Part shown: positions 32,550 through 41,505 of the stretch, in pieces
How positions within the stretch are numbered: position 1 is the first letter of the stretch
Layout of the letters: the number at the start of each line of letters is the position of its first letter
Notes under the pieces: generated by a model
The model's database searches: none
Told to the model about the DNA's origin: nothing
The model's input: the letters and a program-made list of their open reading frames with translations, nothing else
Position numbers and translations under genes: made by a program
Assembly: GCA_000824845.1 (NCBI GenBank)
Contig: CCNC01000147.1
Location: forward strand, 1 to 44,730
Source: Mesorhizobium sp. ORS 3359
Lineage (GTDB): Bacteria > Pseudomonadota > Alphaproteobacteria > Rhizobiales > Rhizobiaceae
DNA: 44,730 nucleotides
Reading direction: 5' to 3'

Positions 32550-32738
32550 CGCATAGGGCAGCGCTGGCCCCTCTCCGTCTCGGCGCTACGCGCCGATCCA
32601 CCTCTCCCCCACTTTGTGGGGGCGAGGAAACGCTGATCGTCGACGGCGCGGCTTTCGCAAGCCTGGGTTCCTTGCCCCGCCAGAGGCGGGGAGAGGTGGC
32701 TCGGCGAAGCCGAGACGGAGAGGGGAGCGCCCTATGCG
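32550..32738. repeat. Large perfect-ended palindromic repeat
   Basis: Ends CGCATAGGGC/GCCCTATGCG. Arms carry GCCCCTCTCCGTCTCGGC and its complement, with an inner pair CCACCTCTCCCC/GGGGAGAGGTGG. Related in layout to the other intergenic palindromes but with its own arm sequence. Confidence 0.7.
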
Positions 32739-32788
32739 ATTGGATGCCAGATGCGCTTTCCTATCGCCTGAAAAGTTCGCCGCGCTGA

Positions 32789-33595
32789 TCAACTGGCAGG
32801 CAGCGCGAACAGCCTTCCACCTGCCGGCACCACGTCGTCGATGCCGGCGAGGCGCAGGCAGTGCCAGGCCATGGCGTGGTTGGAGGAGGTGACGGGAATG
32901 CCGATGCGCCGCTCCAGGTCGGCGACCGCCTCGGCGACGCGAAGGCTGGTGCAGGAGATGAAGATCGCATCGACGCCGGGCACTTCAGCCATGCGCTCGG
33001 CGGCAGCCTCGATGGAAGCAAGCGAGATGCGGGCCGCCTCGCGGTCGTCGCGGCGGTCGAAGGTGGCGACGGCGGCGATGTCGAGGCCGCGACCGGTGAA
33101 ATAGCGGACCAGACCCTGGTTTATCTCGGGCGCGTAAGGGGTGAGCAGGCCGATGCCCTTCGCGCCGAGCGCCTTGAAGGCGGCCAGCGCGCCGGTGACA
33201 GGCGTGGTGCAGGCGACGCCCGGCCGCGCCTTGCGGATTTCGGCGAAGACGGCTTCCTCGCCGAGCGTCATCGTGGCCGAGGTGCAGCCGAAACCGACGA
33301 CGTCGAGCGGGATGCTGGGCAGGATAAGGTCGACCGTCGGCGCGATGCGCGGGCCGATGGCGCGCAAAGTCTCCGGCGTGATGTCGTTGTCGTTGAACAG
33401 CCGCGCCTCGTAGAAGGCGACGCCAGGAATGCGCACCAGCGCACGGAACTCGTGCTCCAGCGTCTGATCGGTGGCGAGGATCGCCAGGCCGATCGCCGCG
33501 CGCGAGGCGAGGCCGCCATCGATCTGCGACGGCAGCACGCCCAGATCGACCGGTCCGCGGGCGGAACGCGGCGCGGCGGCAAGATTGGCGGACAT
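32789..33595 (-). CDS. Asp/Glu racemase / maleate isomerase family protein
   Basis: A 268-residue enzyme of the cofactor-independent aspartate/glutamate racemase superfamily, maleate cis-trans isomerase/arylmalonate decarboxylase branch. Both lobes carry a catalytic-type cysteine: GFGCTSATMTLG (about residue 104) and FISCTSLRVAEA (about 214), flanked by TPVTGALAAFKALGAKGIGLLTPY. The substrate is undefined. It is followed upstream on the same strand by a D-amino-acid dehydrogenase gene, which favours a role in amino-acid or dicarboxylate catabolism. EutA of the ectoine pathway is in the same family, but no other ectoine gene is present. Confidence 0.82.
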   Translation of the reverse strand: MSANLAAAPRSARGPVDLGVLPSQIDGGLASRAAIGLAILATDQTLEHEFRALVRIPGVAFYEARLFNDNDITPETLRAIGPRIAPTVDLILPSIPLDVVGFGCTSATMTLGEEAVFAEIRKARPGVACTTPVTGALAAFKALGAKGIGLLTPYAPEINQGLVRYFTGRGLDIAAVATFDRRDDREAARISLASIEAAAERMAEVPGVDAIFISCTSLRVAEAVADLERRIGIPVTSSNHAMAWHCLRLAGIDDVVPAGGRLFALPAS

Positions 33596-33651
33596 GGCAC
33601 TCCCTTTCTCGATCGGGGCGAGGACAAGCCTCGCTCATCAGGATCCTGCGT

Positions 33652-34893
33652 TCAATTCAAAAGTCCATCCATCGAAATGGCCGGCTTGCGGCCGGCAATG
33701 AGGTCGGCGGTGATGCGGGCCGAGCCGTGCGACATGGTCCAGCCGATATGGCCGTGCCCGGTGTTGAGGTAGAGGTTGCGCAGGCGTCGCTGCCCGAATT
33801 CGGGCAGGTTGTTCGGCGTCATGGGCCTGAGGCCCGCCCACATCTCGGCGCGGTCGTAGTCGGCGCCTTCCGGGTATAGCTCCTCGGTCACGCCCTTCAT
33901 GAAGGCGAAATCGGCAGGCTTGTGGCTGGTGTCGTAGCCGGCGAATTCGGCGGTGGCGGTGACGCGCAGCCGGTCGCCGAAGCGCGAGACGGCGACCAGA
34001 TTGTGCTCGTCGATCGCGGCGATGGTCGGTGGCGCCGGGCGGTTGCCGATCGGGATGGTCAGCGAATAGCCCTTGATCGGATAGATCGGCAGGCTGAGCC
34101 CGACCGTCCTGGCAATCAGCGGGCTGTACGAGCCGAGCGCCAGCACATAGGCGTCGCCCTTGATCGCGCCCTTGTCCGTCATCACCCGCGCGACGCCGTC
34201 GCCCGATGTCTCGATGCCGGTGATGGTCGTGCCGGTGCGAATCTCGCCGCCGCGCTCGACCACCTTGGCGGCGAGTGCCCGGGTGAACTTCGCCGGGTCG
34301 CCGGTCTCGTCGGTCGGGCAATGGATGCCGCCGGCGATCTTTTCCCTGGCCGAAGCCAGCGCCGGATCGAGCGCGACGATGGCGTCGCGGTCAAGCACCT
34401 TGATCAGTTGCCCGTCGGATTCGAGCAGCCGCATATGCTCGACGCCTTTGTCGAGCGCCTGCTGGCTGCGATAGAAATAGAGGATGCCGCGACCGTTGCG
34501 GTCATAGTCAATGGCCTCGTCGGCGACCACTTCTTGCAGCACCGATTGCGAATAGACGGCGAGGCGATGCTTGAGCAGCGTGTTGCGCCTCGCCTTCTCG
34601 GCCGTGCATTCCATCAGGAACAGCCACGACCAGCTGTAGAGCCTCGGATCGGCCGACAGCTTGAAACGCAGCGCCTGATCCTTCAGCACCAAGGATTTCA
34701 GCAGGATCATCGGCGCCCTGGGCGAGGACCAGACGAAGGAATGCCCCGGCGCGATCATACCGGCATTGCCCCAGCTGGTCTCGGCCGCAACCTGTTGCTG
34801 GCGCTCGAGTATGACGACCTCGTGCCCGTCCTTCTGCAGCTGGTAAGCGGTGGTGACGCCGACCACGCCGCCACCCAACACGATCACGCGCAT
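33652..34893 (-). CDS. dadA: D-amino-acid dehydrogenase, FAD-dependent
   Basis: Membrane-associated flavoenzyme that oxidatively deaminates D-amino acids to 2-oxo acids. The 413-residue protein has the FAD motif VIVLGGGVVGVTTAYQL at the N-terminus, SWGNAGMIAPGHSFVW typical of DadA, and a C-terminal GHGHIGWTMSHGSARITADL. The start is ATG 34893 with GGAGG four bases upstream; a GTG three bases earlier is also possible. Encoded 56 bases upstream of the racemase-family gene on the same strand, so likely one operon. Confidence 0.9.
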   Translation of the reverse strand: MRVIVLGGGVVGVTTAYQLQKDGHEVVILERQQQVAAETSWGNAGMIAPGHSFVWSSPRAPMILLKSLVLKDQALRFKLSADPRLYSWSWLFLMECTAEKARRNTLLKHRLAVYSQSVLQEVVADEAIDYDRNGRGILYFYRSQQALDKGVEHMRLLESDGQLIKVLDRDAIVALDPALASAREKIAGGIHCPTDETGDPAKFTRALAAKVVERGGEIRTGTTITGIETSGDGVARVMTDKGAIKGDAYVLALGSYSPLIARTVGLSLPIYPIKGYSLTIPIGNRPAPPTIAAIDEHNLVAVSRFGDRLRVTATAEFAGYDTSHKPADFAFMKGVTEELYPEGADYDRAEMWAGLRPMTPNNLPEFGQRRLRNLYLNTGHGHIGWTMSHGSARITADLIAGRKPAISMDGLLN

Positions 34894-35006
34894 CACGCCT
34901 CCGGAGATCGCAAGTTGGGACAGTTTAGAGGGGAATCGGAAATTGCAAAGGTGGGTAGCGTTAGGCCACCGAACGACAGGCCGAAGATTGACCTACGCTG
35001 CTCGAT

Positions 35007-35396
35007 CTAGCTCTCGTCGACAAATAGAGACGCTTCATCAAGTGGCCTACGCAAGACCTTCAGCTTGCCCGCTGCCTCGCCAAGCTCTGCCCAAGCCTCA
35101 CACAGATCGAGCTCCATCTGCAGATTAAGCCAAAACCGGGGTGAGGTGCTGGTTACAGCCGAGAGACGTATCGCCATCTCGGCTGTGATAGATCGGCGGC
35201 CATTTACAATCTGGTTAACCGAATACCGTGATACGCCCATCGCATCGGCTAATTGCTCTTGAGTAATATTCGACCCGGCAAGAATCTTATCTCTCAAAAC
35301 TTTACCGGGTCGAAGCGCTTCGGCAGTCGTTCTAAAACGACCATTATTCCGATGGATGCCGTCGTTCGATTCCAATTTCATGCGCTCCAAAGCCAT
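35007..35396 (-). CDS. higA: HigA-type antitoxin
   Basis: About 129 residues. Xre helix-turn-helix (ITQEQLADAMGVSRYSVNQ) followed by the HigA signature RRSITAEMAIRLSAVTSTSPRFWLNLQMEL. It should bind HigB and repress the operon. Possible starts are 35396 and 35381; both overlap the end of higB. The frame opens further upstream without a plausible start. The C-terminal tail (LRRPLDEASLFVDES) is longer than in E. coli HigA. Confidence 0.88.
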   Translation of the reverse strand: MALERMKLESNDGIHRNNGRFRTTAEALRPGKVLRDKILAGSNITQEQLADAMGVSRYSVNQIVNGRRSITAEMAIRLSAVTSTSPRFWLNLQMELDLCEAWAELGEAAGKLKVLRRPLDEASLFVDES

Positions 35397-35625
35397 CGCT
35401 CCATTTGAAAGTGACGAACCACTTACGCTGAATATGGAGCCCGAATTTGCCAGGCAAATTCGCCCAACGTGATATTTTGCCGATGATCCCAACGTCTTGA
35501 AGACAAGTTGCTGCCATCAGCAAGCGGATGATTTCGTGAGCTTCCGCGCGAATTGTTTCCGGGAAGGCTTCGCAAAACCTTGAGTGGGAGGCCTCTTCGG
35601 TCTCCGGATTCATGAAACGACGCAT
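35344..35625 (-). CDS. higB: HigB-type toxin (RelE/ParE superfamily)
   Basis: A 93-residue protein with the HigB pattern: helical N-terminal half (FPETIRAEAHEIIRLLMAAT), then LPGKFGLHIQRKWFVTFKWSD and IGIERRH at the end. HigB toxins cut mRNA on the ribosome. The ATG at 35625 has GAGGAAAA eight bases upstream. Toxin precedes antitoxin with a 38-53 base overlap, the usual higBA order. The family match is diverged, so activity is likely but not certain. Confidence 0.8.
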   Translation of the reverse strand: MRRFMNPETEEASHSRFCEAFPETIRAEAHEIIRLLMAATCLQDVGIIGKISRWANLPGKFGLHIQRKWFVTFKWSDGFGAHEIGIERRHPSE

Positions 35626-36433
35626 TTGATTTTCCTCTGCGTACCCTTTGTCCTGATTGCACATGCTTTGAGACATGGCACAGAGACGGCGGCGGTGTAC
35701 CGGTGCAGAGAATGTGTCGGAGAACGAAATCTCTAGTAGACGAGCCTTTGTAGGAGATGGGCCTCGGTCTTACCCGAATAATGACGTCAATATAGGCAAT
35801 AATCTCCGAAAATTGCTCAGAAATTCGTTGAATAATCTCTTCGGCGGGTGCCGAATAAGATTCGCCTCTAGCGTCAAAAAGCCATACTATTTCGTCAAGT
35901 ATGGCACGAACCTTGCGGTTAGAGACGGAAATCTGTTGCTCTAAATCTCCATAGCCTAAAAAAGGAAATTCGCTTATCCTGATAGTAAGTAATAGCGGGT
36001 CGTCAAAGGTAGGTCTCTTATATTTTAACAACCAATCTGGCTTATTGCGGTTAGAGTCTAAAAAATCAAGTTCGGCGAAAAGATCGATTAACGGTCTGAC
36101 ACTTCCTCTTTCGCTCAAATACCTTTCAACACGACCATAGATGCCTTGTTTATTGACCGTCGAACGAAGAACTTCAAACGATGTTTCCGCATCCAATCGC
36201 CTTGAAAATCGACAGCAGCTAAACTGACAAGAAATGAACGGCGACAACTCAAAACGGTCCGCCCTCTCCTTGGTGTCGACCAGGACCAACGACGACCATT
36301 CGGTTAGGAGCTTTGGCGGATCTCTTTCCGTTCCCCATTTTGCGAGGCGACCCCACGAGAATTCCGAAAAAGTGGGTGAGCTCCGAATGGCTCTGCCCGG
36401 CCTCCCCAAACAAATTTCTCGTGCCATTTCCAT
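35423..36433 (-). CDS. Unrecognised low-GC protein, 3' end unclear
   Basis: Open frame of about 336 codons starting MEMAREICLGRPGR at 36433. The first about 250 residues look like a real, soluble, mixed alpha/beta protein (LLTEWSSLVLVDTKERADRF, DPLLLTIRISEFPFLGYG, EEIIQRISEQFSEIIAYIDV). After about 35700 the reading is the out-of-frame shadow of higB, so the natural stop seems lost or a frameshift has occurred. GC content is near 45%, far below the flanks. A perfect palindrome sits just before the start. No family recognised; the gene probably arrived by transfer together with higBA. Confidence 0.5.
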   Translation of the reverse strand: MEMAREICLGRPGRAIRSSPTFSEFSWGRLAKWGTERDPPKLLTEWSSLVLVDTKERADRFELSPFISCQFSCCRFSRRLDAETSFEVLRSTVNKQGIYGRVERYLSERGSVRPLIDLFAELDFLDSNRNKPDWLLKYKRPTFDDPLLLTIRISEFPFLGYGDLEQQISVSNRKVRAILDEIVWLFDARGESYSAPAEEIIQRISEQFSEIIAYIDVIIRVRPRPISYKGSSTRDFVLRHILCTGTPPPSLCHVSKHVQSGQRVRRGKSNASFHESGDRRGLPLKVLRSLPGNNSRGSSRNHPLADGSNLSSRRWDHRQNITLGEFAWQIRAPYSA

Positions 36434-36440
36434 TGTCGTG

Positions 36441-36461
36441 ATGTAGTGCACATCACTACAT
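36441..36461. promoter_or_regulatory. Palindromic operator candidate
   Basis: Perfect 8-bp inverted repeat ATGTAGTG-cacat-CACTACAT, ending 8 bases before the ATG of the low-GC gene and 20 bases after the cystathionine-lyase stop. Such a site suits a repressor controlling the low-GC gene. No T-run, so it is not a terminator. Confidence 0.55.
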
Positions 36462-36480
36462 TCGTCAAGTCCTAGCTCTC

Positions 36481-37650
36481 CTAATTTGCCAGCGCCTGCT
36501 CCAGATCCGCGATCAAATCGTCCCCATCCTCGATCCCGCAGGAGAGCCGCACCAGCGAATCGGTGATGCCGATGGCGCCGCGCTTTTCCGCCGGGATCGA
36601 GCCATGCGTCATCAGCGCCGGGTGCTCGATCAGGCTTTCGACGCCGCCGAGGCTTTCGGCCAGCGTGAAGAGCTGCGTGCGTTCGAGGAAGCGTTTTGTG
36701 CCGGCAAGGTCGCGGTCGAGATCGACCGAGATCATGCCGCCGAAGGCATGCATCTGCTGCACGGCGATGGAATGCTGCGGGTGGCTGGCGAGGCCGGGAT
36801 AGATGACGCGGCGGACATCTTTTCGCGTTTCCAGCCATTGCGCTATTTTCAGGCCATTGGCCGAGTGGCGCTCCATCCTCAGCGCCAGAGTCTTGATGCC
36901 GCGCAGGGCCAGAAAACTGTCGAAGGGGCCGGAGATGGCGCCGATGGCGTTCTGCAGGAATTTCAGCTGCTCGGCGAGGTCCTTGTTGTCGCCGACGACC
37001 GCCACGCCGCCGACCATGTCGGAATGGCCGTTCAAATATTTCGTCGTCGAATGCACGACGATGTCGATGCCGAGCTCCAGCGGGCGCTGGATATAGGGAC
37101 TGCAAAAGGTGTTGTCGGCGACGGTAAGCAGACCCTTACGCTTGGCAAGCGCCGCGAGAGCTTCGAGATCGACGATGCGCAGCAGCGGATTGGTCGGCGT
37201 CTCGACCCAAAGCAGCTTCGTGTCCGGCCGGATCGCGGCTTCGACCGCGGCCAGGTCGGTGAAGTCGGCGAAACTCACCTGCAAGCCCGCGGAGCGCTTG
37301 CGCACCCGCTCCATCAGCCGGAACGAGCCGCCATAGATGTCGTCGGTTGCGACGATATGGGCGCCGGAATCGAGCAGCTCGAGCACCGTGCCGATCGCCG
37401 CCAGGCCGGAGGCGAAAGCGAAGGCCCTGGTGCCGCTTTCGAGGTCGGCCACCGCGCGCTCGAACGCGAAGCGCGTCGGGTTCTGGCTGCGGGCATACTC
37501 AAAACCCTTGTGCACGCCGGGCGACTGCTGGCCGTAGGTGGAGGTGGCGTAGATCGGCACCATCACCGCGCCGGTCAGCGGGTCGTGGCTCTGGCCGCCA
37601 TGGATGGTGCGGGTGGAAAAGGCCAGGCGGTTCTTGCCGTTTGAAGTCAT
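36481..37650 (-). CDS. mccB: Cystathionine gamma-lyase (trans-sulfuration PLP enzyme)
   Basis: A 389-residue fold-type I PLP enzyme of the Cys/Met metabolism family. PLP lysine in VVHSTTKYLNGHSD (about K205); cofactor-binding FAFASGLAAIG, WVETPTNPLLRIVD and CSPYIQRPLELG. Paired by ATGA overlap with a cystathionine beta-synthase, which points to reverse transsulfuration (homocysteine to cystathionine to cysteine), hence gamma-lyase rather than gamma-synthase. Cystathionine gamma-synthase or beta-lyase activity cannot be excluded by sequence alone. Confidence 0.88.
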   Translation of the reverse strand: MTSNGKNRLAFSTRTIHGGQSHDPLTGAVMVPIYATSTYGQQSPGVHKGFEYARSQNPTRFAFERAVADLESGTRAFAFASGLAAIGTVLELLDSGAHIVATDDIYGGSFRLMERVRKRSAGLQVSFADFTDLAAVEAAIRPDTKLLWVETPTNPLLRIVDLEALAALAKRKGLLTVADNTFCSPYIQRPLELGIDIVVHSTTKYLNGHSDMVGGVAVVGDNKDLAEQLKFLQNAIGAISGPFDSFLALRGIKTLALRMERHSANGLKIAQWLETRKDVRRVIYPGLASHPQHSIAVQQMHAFGGMISVDLDRDLAGTKRFLERTQLFTLAESLGGVESLIEHPALMTHGSIPAEKRGAIGITDSLVRLSCGIEDGDDLIADLEQALAN

Positions 37651-39080
37651 CTTGCGCGGCGCCTCAGATGGTTGATCAGGTCGATACGGGTTATCAGGCC
37701 GATGAACTCCTCGCCATCGAAGACGATGGCGACCTCGTTGCGGTCGAAGACAGGCAGCAGCGCGTCCAGCGTCTGGTTGGCCTGCAGCGTGTGCAGGTTC
37801 GACGTCATGGCCGTGCGCACCGGCGCGTTGAAGCGGTCCCAGCGGCCGTCATAGGGGCCGTCGACCTTGGCCAGGATGTCGCTTTCGTCGACGATGCCGA
37901 CCAGCCTGCCCTCGTCCAGCACCGGCAATTGCGAGACGTCGGAGCGGCGCATGCGGCCATAGGCGTTGAGCAGGCTTTCCTCCGGGCCGACCCAGACGGT
38001 GTCGCCGGTGCGGTGCGAGCGCATGACGAGGTCGCGCAGATCGCCATGTTGCTCCTGCTCGGCAAGGCCCTGCTCGGCCAGCCAGAAATCGTCAAAGACT
38101 TTCGACAGGTACTTGTTGCCGCTGTCGCAGACGAAGGTCACGACGCGCTTCGGCGCCGTCTGCTCGCGGCAATAGCGAAGCGCGGCCGACAACAGCGTGC
38201 CCGAGGACGAACCGGCGAGGATGCCTTCCTTGGACAAGAGATCGCGCACCGCCAGCATGCTCTGCTTGTCGGGGATGGAATAGGCCTTTTTCACCAGCGA
38301 GAGATCGGCGTTGGGCGGCACGAAATCCTCGCCGATGCCTTCGACCGTCCAGCTGCCGGCCTCTTCCATCTTGCCGGTCTTGATCAGCGGCGCGAGCACC
38401 GAGCCGACCGGATCGGCGAGCACCATCTCGGTCTTCGGCGAATGCTTTGCGAAAAAGCGGCCGAGACCGGTGAGCGTGCCGCCGGAGCCGACGCCGACCA
38501 CAACCGCGTCGACATCGCCGTCGAGCTGCCAAAAGATTTCCGGCCCGGTCGTCGTCTCATGCGCCAGCGGATTGGCCGGATTGGCGAACTGGTTGGCATA
38601 GAAGGCGCCGGGCAGCTCGGAAGCGATCTTCTCGGCCATGTCCTGGTAATATTCGGGGTGGCCCTTGCCGACATCGGAGCGGGTCATGCGCACCTCGGCC
38701 CCGAGCGCGCGCAGATGCTGGATCTTCTCGCGCGACATCTTGTCGGGCACGACAAGGATGATGCGATAGCCTTTCGGGATGCCGACCTGGGCGAGGCCGA
38801 GGCCGGTGTTGCCGGCGGTGGCCTCGACGATGGTGCCGCCGCGCCTCAACTTGCCCGCCTTCTCGGCGGCGGCGATCATCGACAGCGCGATGCGGTCCTT
38901 GATCGAGCCGCCGGGATTCTGGCTTTCGAGCTTGATGAACAGCCGGCATTTGCCGGTGTCGAATTTGGTCAGCTCGACGATCGGCGTCTGGCCGATCAGG
39001 TCGAGCACCGAAGCGTAAGGCGGGCGAAGCCTCGACAGGTTGGTGTCCGCGCCGCCAGGCGCTTTTGTCTGCTCGCTCAT
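37647..39080 (-). CDS. cbs: Cystathionine beta-synthase with C-terminal CBS domains
   Basis: A 477-residue enzyme that condenses serine and homocysteine to cystathionine. The PLP domain (about 20-345) has NPGGSIKDRIALSM with the PLP lysine, EATAGNTGLGLAQVG and GVGSGGTLTGLGRF. Two CBS motifs at about 365-477 (SQLPVLDEGRLVGIVDESDI and NEVAIVFDGEEFIGLITRIDL) form a regulatory Bateman module. No heme-binding N-terminus. The start at 39080 follows GGAG by 8 bases; an ATG 66 bases upstream is less likely. Confidence 0.92.
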   Translation of the reverse strand: MSEQTKAPGGADTNLSRLRPPYASVLDLIGQTPIVELTKFDTGKCRLFIKLESQNPGGSIKDRIALSMIAAAEKAGKLRRGGTIVEATAGNTGLGLAQVGIPKGYRIILVVPDKMSREKIQHLRALGAEVRMTRSDVGKGHPEYYQDMAEKIASELPGAFYANQFANPANPLAHETTTGPEIFWQLDGDVDAVVVGVGSGGTLTGLGRFFAKHSPKTEMVLADPVGSVLAPLIKTGKMEEAGSWTVEGIGEDFVPPNADLSLVKKAYSIPDKQSMLAVRDLLSKEGILAGSSSGTLLSAALRYCREQTAPKRVVTFVCDSGNKYLSKVFDDFWLAEQGLAEQEQHGDLRDLVMRSHRTGDTVWVGPEESLLNAYGRMRRSDVSQLPVLDEGRLVGIVDESDILAKVDGPYDGRWDRFNAPVRTAMTSNLHTLQANQTLDALLPVFDRNEVAIVFDGEEFIGLITRIDLINHLRRRAR

Positions 39081-39140
39081 CTTGAGTGCTCCATCGAAGC
39101 AGTTCGAGGCGGATGTCGGCAATCTCGCGCATTCTTGTTG

Positions 39141-39190
39141 GATCATGATCTATTCCAAAAACCGGTTCCCACTTTTTGGGATCATGCTCT
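39141..39190. repeat. Short rhizobial dispersed repeat, copy 2
   Basis: GATCATGATC...CCAAAAACCGGTTCCCAC...GGGATCATGC; reverse-complement relative of 11073-11116. It lies in the leader of the cbs gene. Confidence 0.65.
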
Positions 39191-39345
39191 AGCCGCCGGA
39201 ATCCATTCCGGCTTGGCGGATCGCGCGAGGTGTCTTTTCCAGCCCTTTTCATCCGGAAAGAAGATAGATCGTGCCAATCCGACGGCGAGTCGGGGAATGG
39301 AATTTCACGAAGGGCGCTTTATCGCCTCTCCTGGTGAAGTTGGCG

Positions 39346-39512
39346 GGACAGCGCCCCCTCTGTCCTGCCGGACATCTCCCCCACTTGGGGGAGATCAGCA
39401 GCTCCGCCCGCAGCGCCTTCTTCTGCAATGTCGGCGATTGGCGAAAGCCTACGCGACAGCCAATCTCCCCACTTGTAGGGGAGATGGCCGGCAGGCCAGA
39501 GGGGGGCGCCGT
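39346..39512. repeat. RIME-like intergenic palindrome, copy 2
   Basis: Outer arms GCGCCCCCTCTGTCCTGCCG and its complement near 39490-39512, with a CTCCCC/GGGGAG inner pair. Matches the arms at 1237-1398 around a different core. Confidence 0.75.
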
Positions 39513-39536
39513 AGAGTGCCGACCTCAACAAAAATG

Positions 39537-40877
39537 TCACCCCAGCAGCTGCTTGCTGAGCTTCGCGCACTGCACGCGTATATCCGGAATGGCGTCGATC
39601 TCGAAGAAGGTGCCGCGCGTCAGCGGACCGACGGCGAGCAGCTTCGACGACACGGTGCCGTCGGCCGCGATCAGCTCGCATTTGGCGGTGACGTCGAGGC
39701 CGAGGCGCAGCGGATCCGGCCGCGCCACGCCACGCTCGATCAGCGCGCGCACGAGGCCGTTCGAGGTCCTCGAAATGTCGCGGGCGATGCCCATGCAATC
39801 ATAGAGGCGGGCAACCTGCAGGGTCTCGACATCCTGCGTGCCGCGCGGCTGGATTTTTACGGTGAAGCCGCCGTTCGCCTCGACATTCACCACCCTGCCG
39901 GCGACGACGCGGATGCGGCCCGAGCTGACCGCCTCGGTGACGCGCTGGTAGACTTCCGGCGCCATGCGGTGGCGGTGGATGTCCCACCAGGCCTTGGTGT
40001 GCTCGACGAAGCGGCGCTTGGCGGAGGACGGCCAGTTCTGCCAGATCGTCTGGTTGAAGGGCCTAAGTCCGTCGACCACGTCGCGCCAGTCGCCGCCGGC
40101 CTTCTGAGTCTCGCGGATCAGGTTGCGGAACCAGCCGACGAAATAGGAAAGCTCGGTGCCGAGCGGGATGTCGGCGATGTCGAGCTTGATCGGGTTGCCC
40201 TTGCGATGCGGCGACGGCAGCAGGCCGCGCCGCGATACCGCGACGATCGGCCCGCGATGACCGCGCTGTTCAAGCGACAGGAAGGCGTCGACCATGCTGA
40301 GGCCCGTGCCGAGCAGCAGGACACCGGCTTGCGGATCGAGTGCGGTGTCGGCTTCCGTCCCCATGCGGATGGCGTGGCCCTGGAAGGCGCCGGGCTGCTC
40401 GTCATGGCCGGTAGCAAGCACGGCCAGATGGCCAACGACGCTGGTGCCGTTGGCGAGCACCACCTCGACGCCTGCCGGCGTCGGTGAGATCGACAGGCTC
40501 TCCTCGGCAATCAGCCGCAACCGGCCAGTCTCGCGCTCACGTTCCACCAGATCGTCGAGCAGCTCCCTCAGGTAACGGGCATAGAGGCTGCGCGGCGCAT
40601 AGAATGGCCCCTGGTCGGGTTTGGCGAATCCGCGCTCGAGCACCCAGCGTGCGAAATGGGTTGGGTCGTCGGCATAGGCGCTCATCCCGGAGGCTTTGAC
40701 GTTGAGCACATGCGCCGACAGGAGAGTTGAATAGGCCATGCCCTGGCCGAAATGCGGCCGCTTCTCGATCAGCGTGACGCGCAGATCGGAGTTTGGCGAC
40801 ATCAGCAAATGCGCGGCGAGCACAACGCCGCTGGCGCCGCCGCCGACAATAATGATGGAGTTGCCGCGTCCAACCAT
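39537..40877 (-). CDS. FAD/NAD(P)-binding oxidoreductase (YdhS-like)
   Basis: A 446-residue flavoprotein. FAD-binding SIIIVGGGASGVVLAAHLL at the N-terminus; EKRPHFGQGMAYST and VLNVKASGMSAYADDP are typical of the FAD-NAD(P)-binding (YdhS) family; a second glycine motif VLLLGTGLSMVDAFLSL binds the nicotinamide cofactor. Substrate unknown. It lies between the cystathionine genes and the taurine transporter, so a role in sulfur compound oxidation is conceivable but unproven. Confidence 0.8.
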   Translation of the reverse strand: MVGRGNSIIIVGGGASGVVLAAHLLMSPNSDLRVTLIEKRPHFGQGMAYSTLLSAHVLNVKASGMSAYADDPTHFARWVLERGFAKPDQGPFYAPRSLYARYLRELLDDLVERERETGRLRLIAEESLSISPTPAGVEVVLANGTSVVGHLAVLATGHDEQPGAFQGHAIRMGTEADTALDPQAGVLLLGTGLSMVDAFLSLEQRGHRGPIVAVSRRGLLPSPHRKGNPIKLDIADIPLGTELSYFVGWFRNLIRETQKAGGDWRDVVDGLRPFNQTIWQNWPSSAKRRFVEHTKAWWDIHRHRMAPEVYQRVTEAVSSGRIRVVAGRVVNVEANGGFTVKIQPRGTQDVETLQVARLYDCMGIARDISRTSNGLVRALIERGVARPDPLRLGLDVTAKCELIAADGTVSSKLLAVGPLTRGTFFEIDAIPDIRVQCAKLSKQLLG

Positions 40878-41505
40878 GGTTGCGAGCCGGTTTTGTCGAG
40901 CGATCAGCGTGCGGCGAGCGCCGCGGGCGGGCTCGGCCGCAGGCCACGAACGATCGCCGGAATAGTTTTCAGAGGGTCGCGCATCGTTCTCTCACTCCCA
41001 ATGTTGATAAGATTACTATACTAAGTGAGGCAAGCACGAAACCGTGATCCCAATTCGCCTGCCCTTTGAAGCATGGATTTGCCTGGATGGGCTGACTGGA
41101 GAATTTTCGTTCGCTGGACCAATCACCCATGGCGATCGGCTACGCCATCCCTTTCGGTCTAGGAGCGAAGCGACGCGCGCAGACCCTGGAATCCATGCCG
41201 TGACATCGAGGCGATGCCACGGCGCAAAACTATCTGCTGTTGTGCCCGATCTTCTGCACCGTGCTACCTATCATGGATGTAACGGCATGGATCCTAGGGT
41301 CTCCGCTTCGCTTCGCCCTAGCATCACGAAGGCGCGGTGCACCAAACCTTCTCAGCGACCGTCCTTTTGCGCCCGTTCCGCCAGTACCCGGCGACACTTT
41401 TCCAACAAAGCCCGCTTCGTTGGAAGGATTTAACTCTACAAACGCGATAGAAATACCGGACGATAGAAAGGCAATCCGGTTTTCAGGGGTTTATGGAGCC
41501 TTTCA
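40878..41505. other. 628-bp gap with a dispersed palindrome
   Basis: No gene seen. Contains the C-family palindrome (41155-41331) and the divergent promoter regions of the oxidoreductase and tauA. An open frame over the palindrome is repeat-derived. Confidence 0.65.
41155..41331. repeat. Dispersed palindromic element, copy 2
   Basis: Arms GGAGCGAAGCGACGCGCGCA and ATCCATGCCGTGACATCGAG, with right-arm complements GCATGGATCCTAGGGTC and CATCACGAAGGCG. The core differs from 29350-29535. Confidence 0.75.

Larger units (their letters stand above)
39081..39536. other. 456-bp gap, two dispersed repeats, promoter region of cbs-mccB
   Basis: No gene seen. Contains the short GATCATGATC repeat (39141-39190), the RIME-like repeat (39346-39512) and the presumed cbs promoter. 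Confidence 0.7.

Noticed and set aside
35675..35944. Plus-strand 89-codon frame in the low-GC region
   Set aside because: No ribosome-binding site, and antisense to the better-supported minus-strand gene.
1237..39512. CRISPR array
   Set aside because: The repeats are scattered palindromes in gene gaps, not regularly spaced units, and no cas gene is present.
37347..40487. Plus-strand open frame of over 1000 codons
   Set aside because: It runs antisense to mccB, cbs and the FAD oxidoreductase, all with clear motifs; high GC removes stops from the opposite strand.
41044..41433. Open frames upstream of tauA
   Set aside because: They lie on the dispersed palindrome and have repeat-derived composition.
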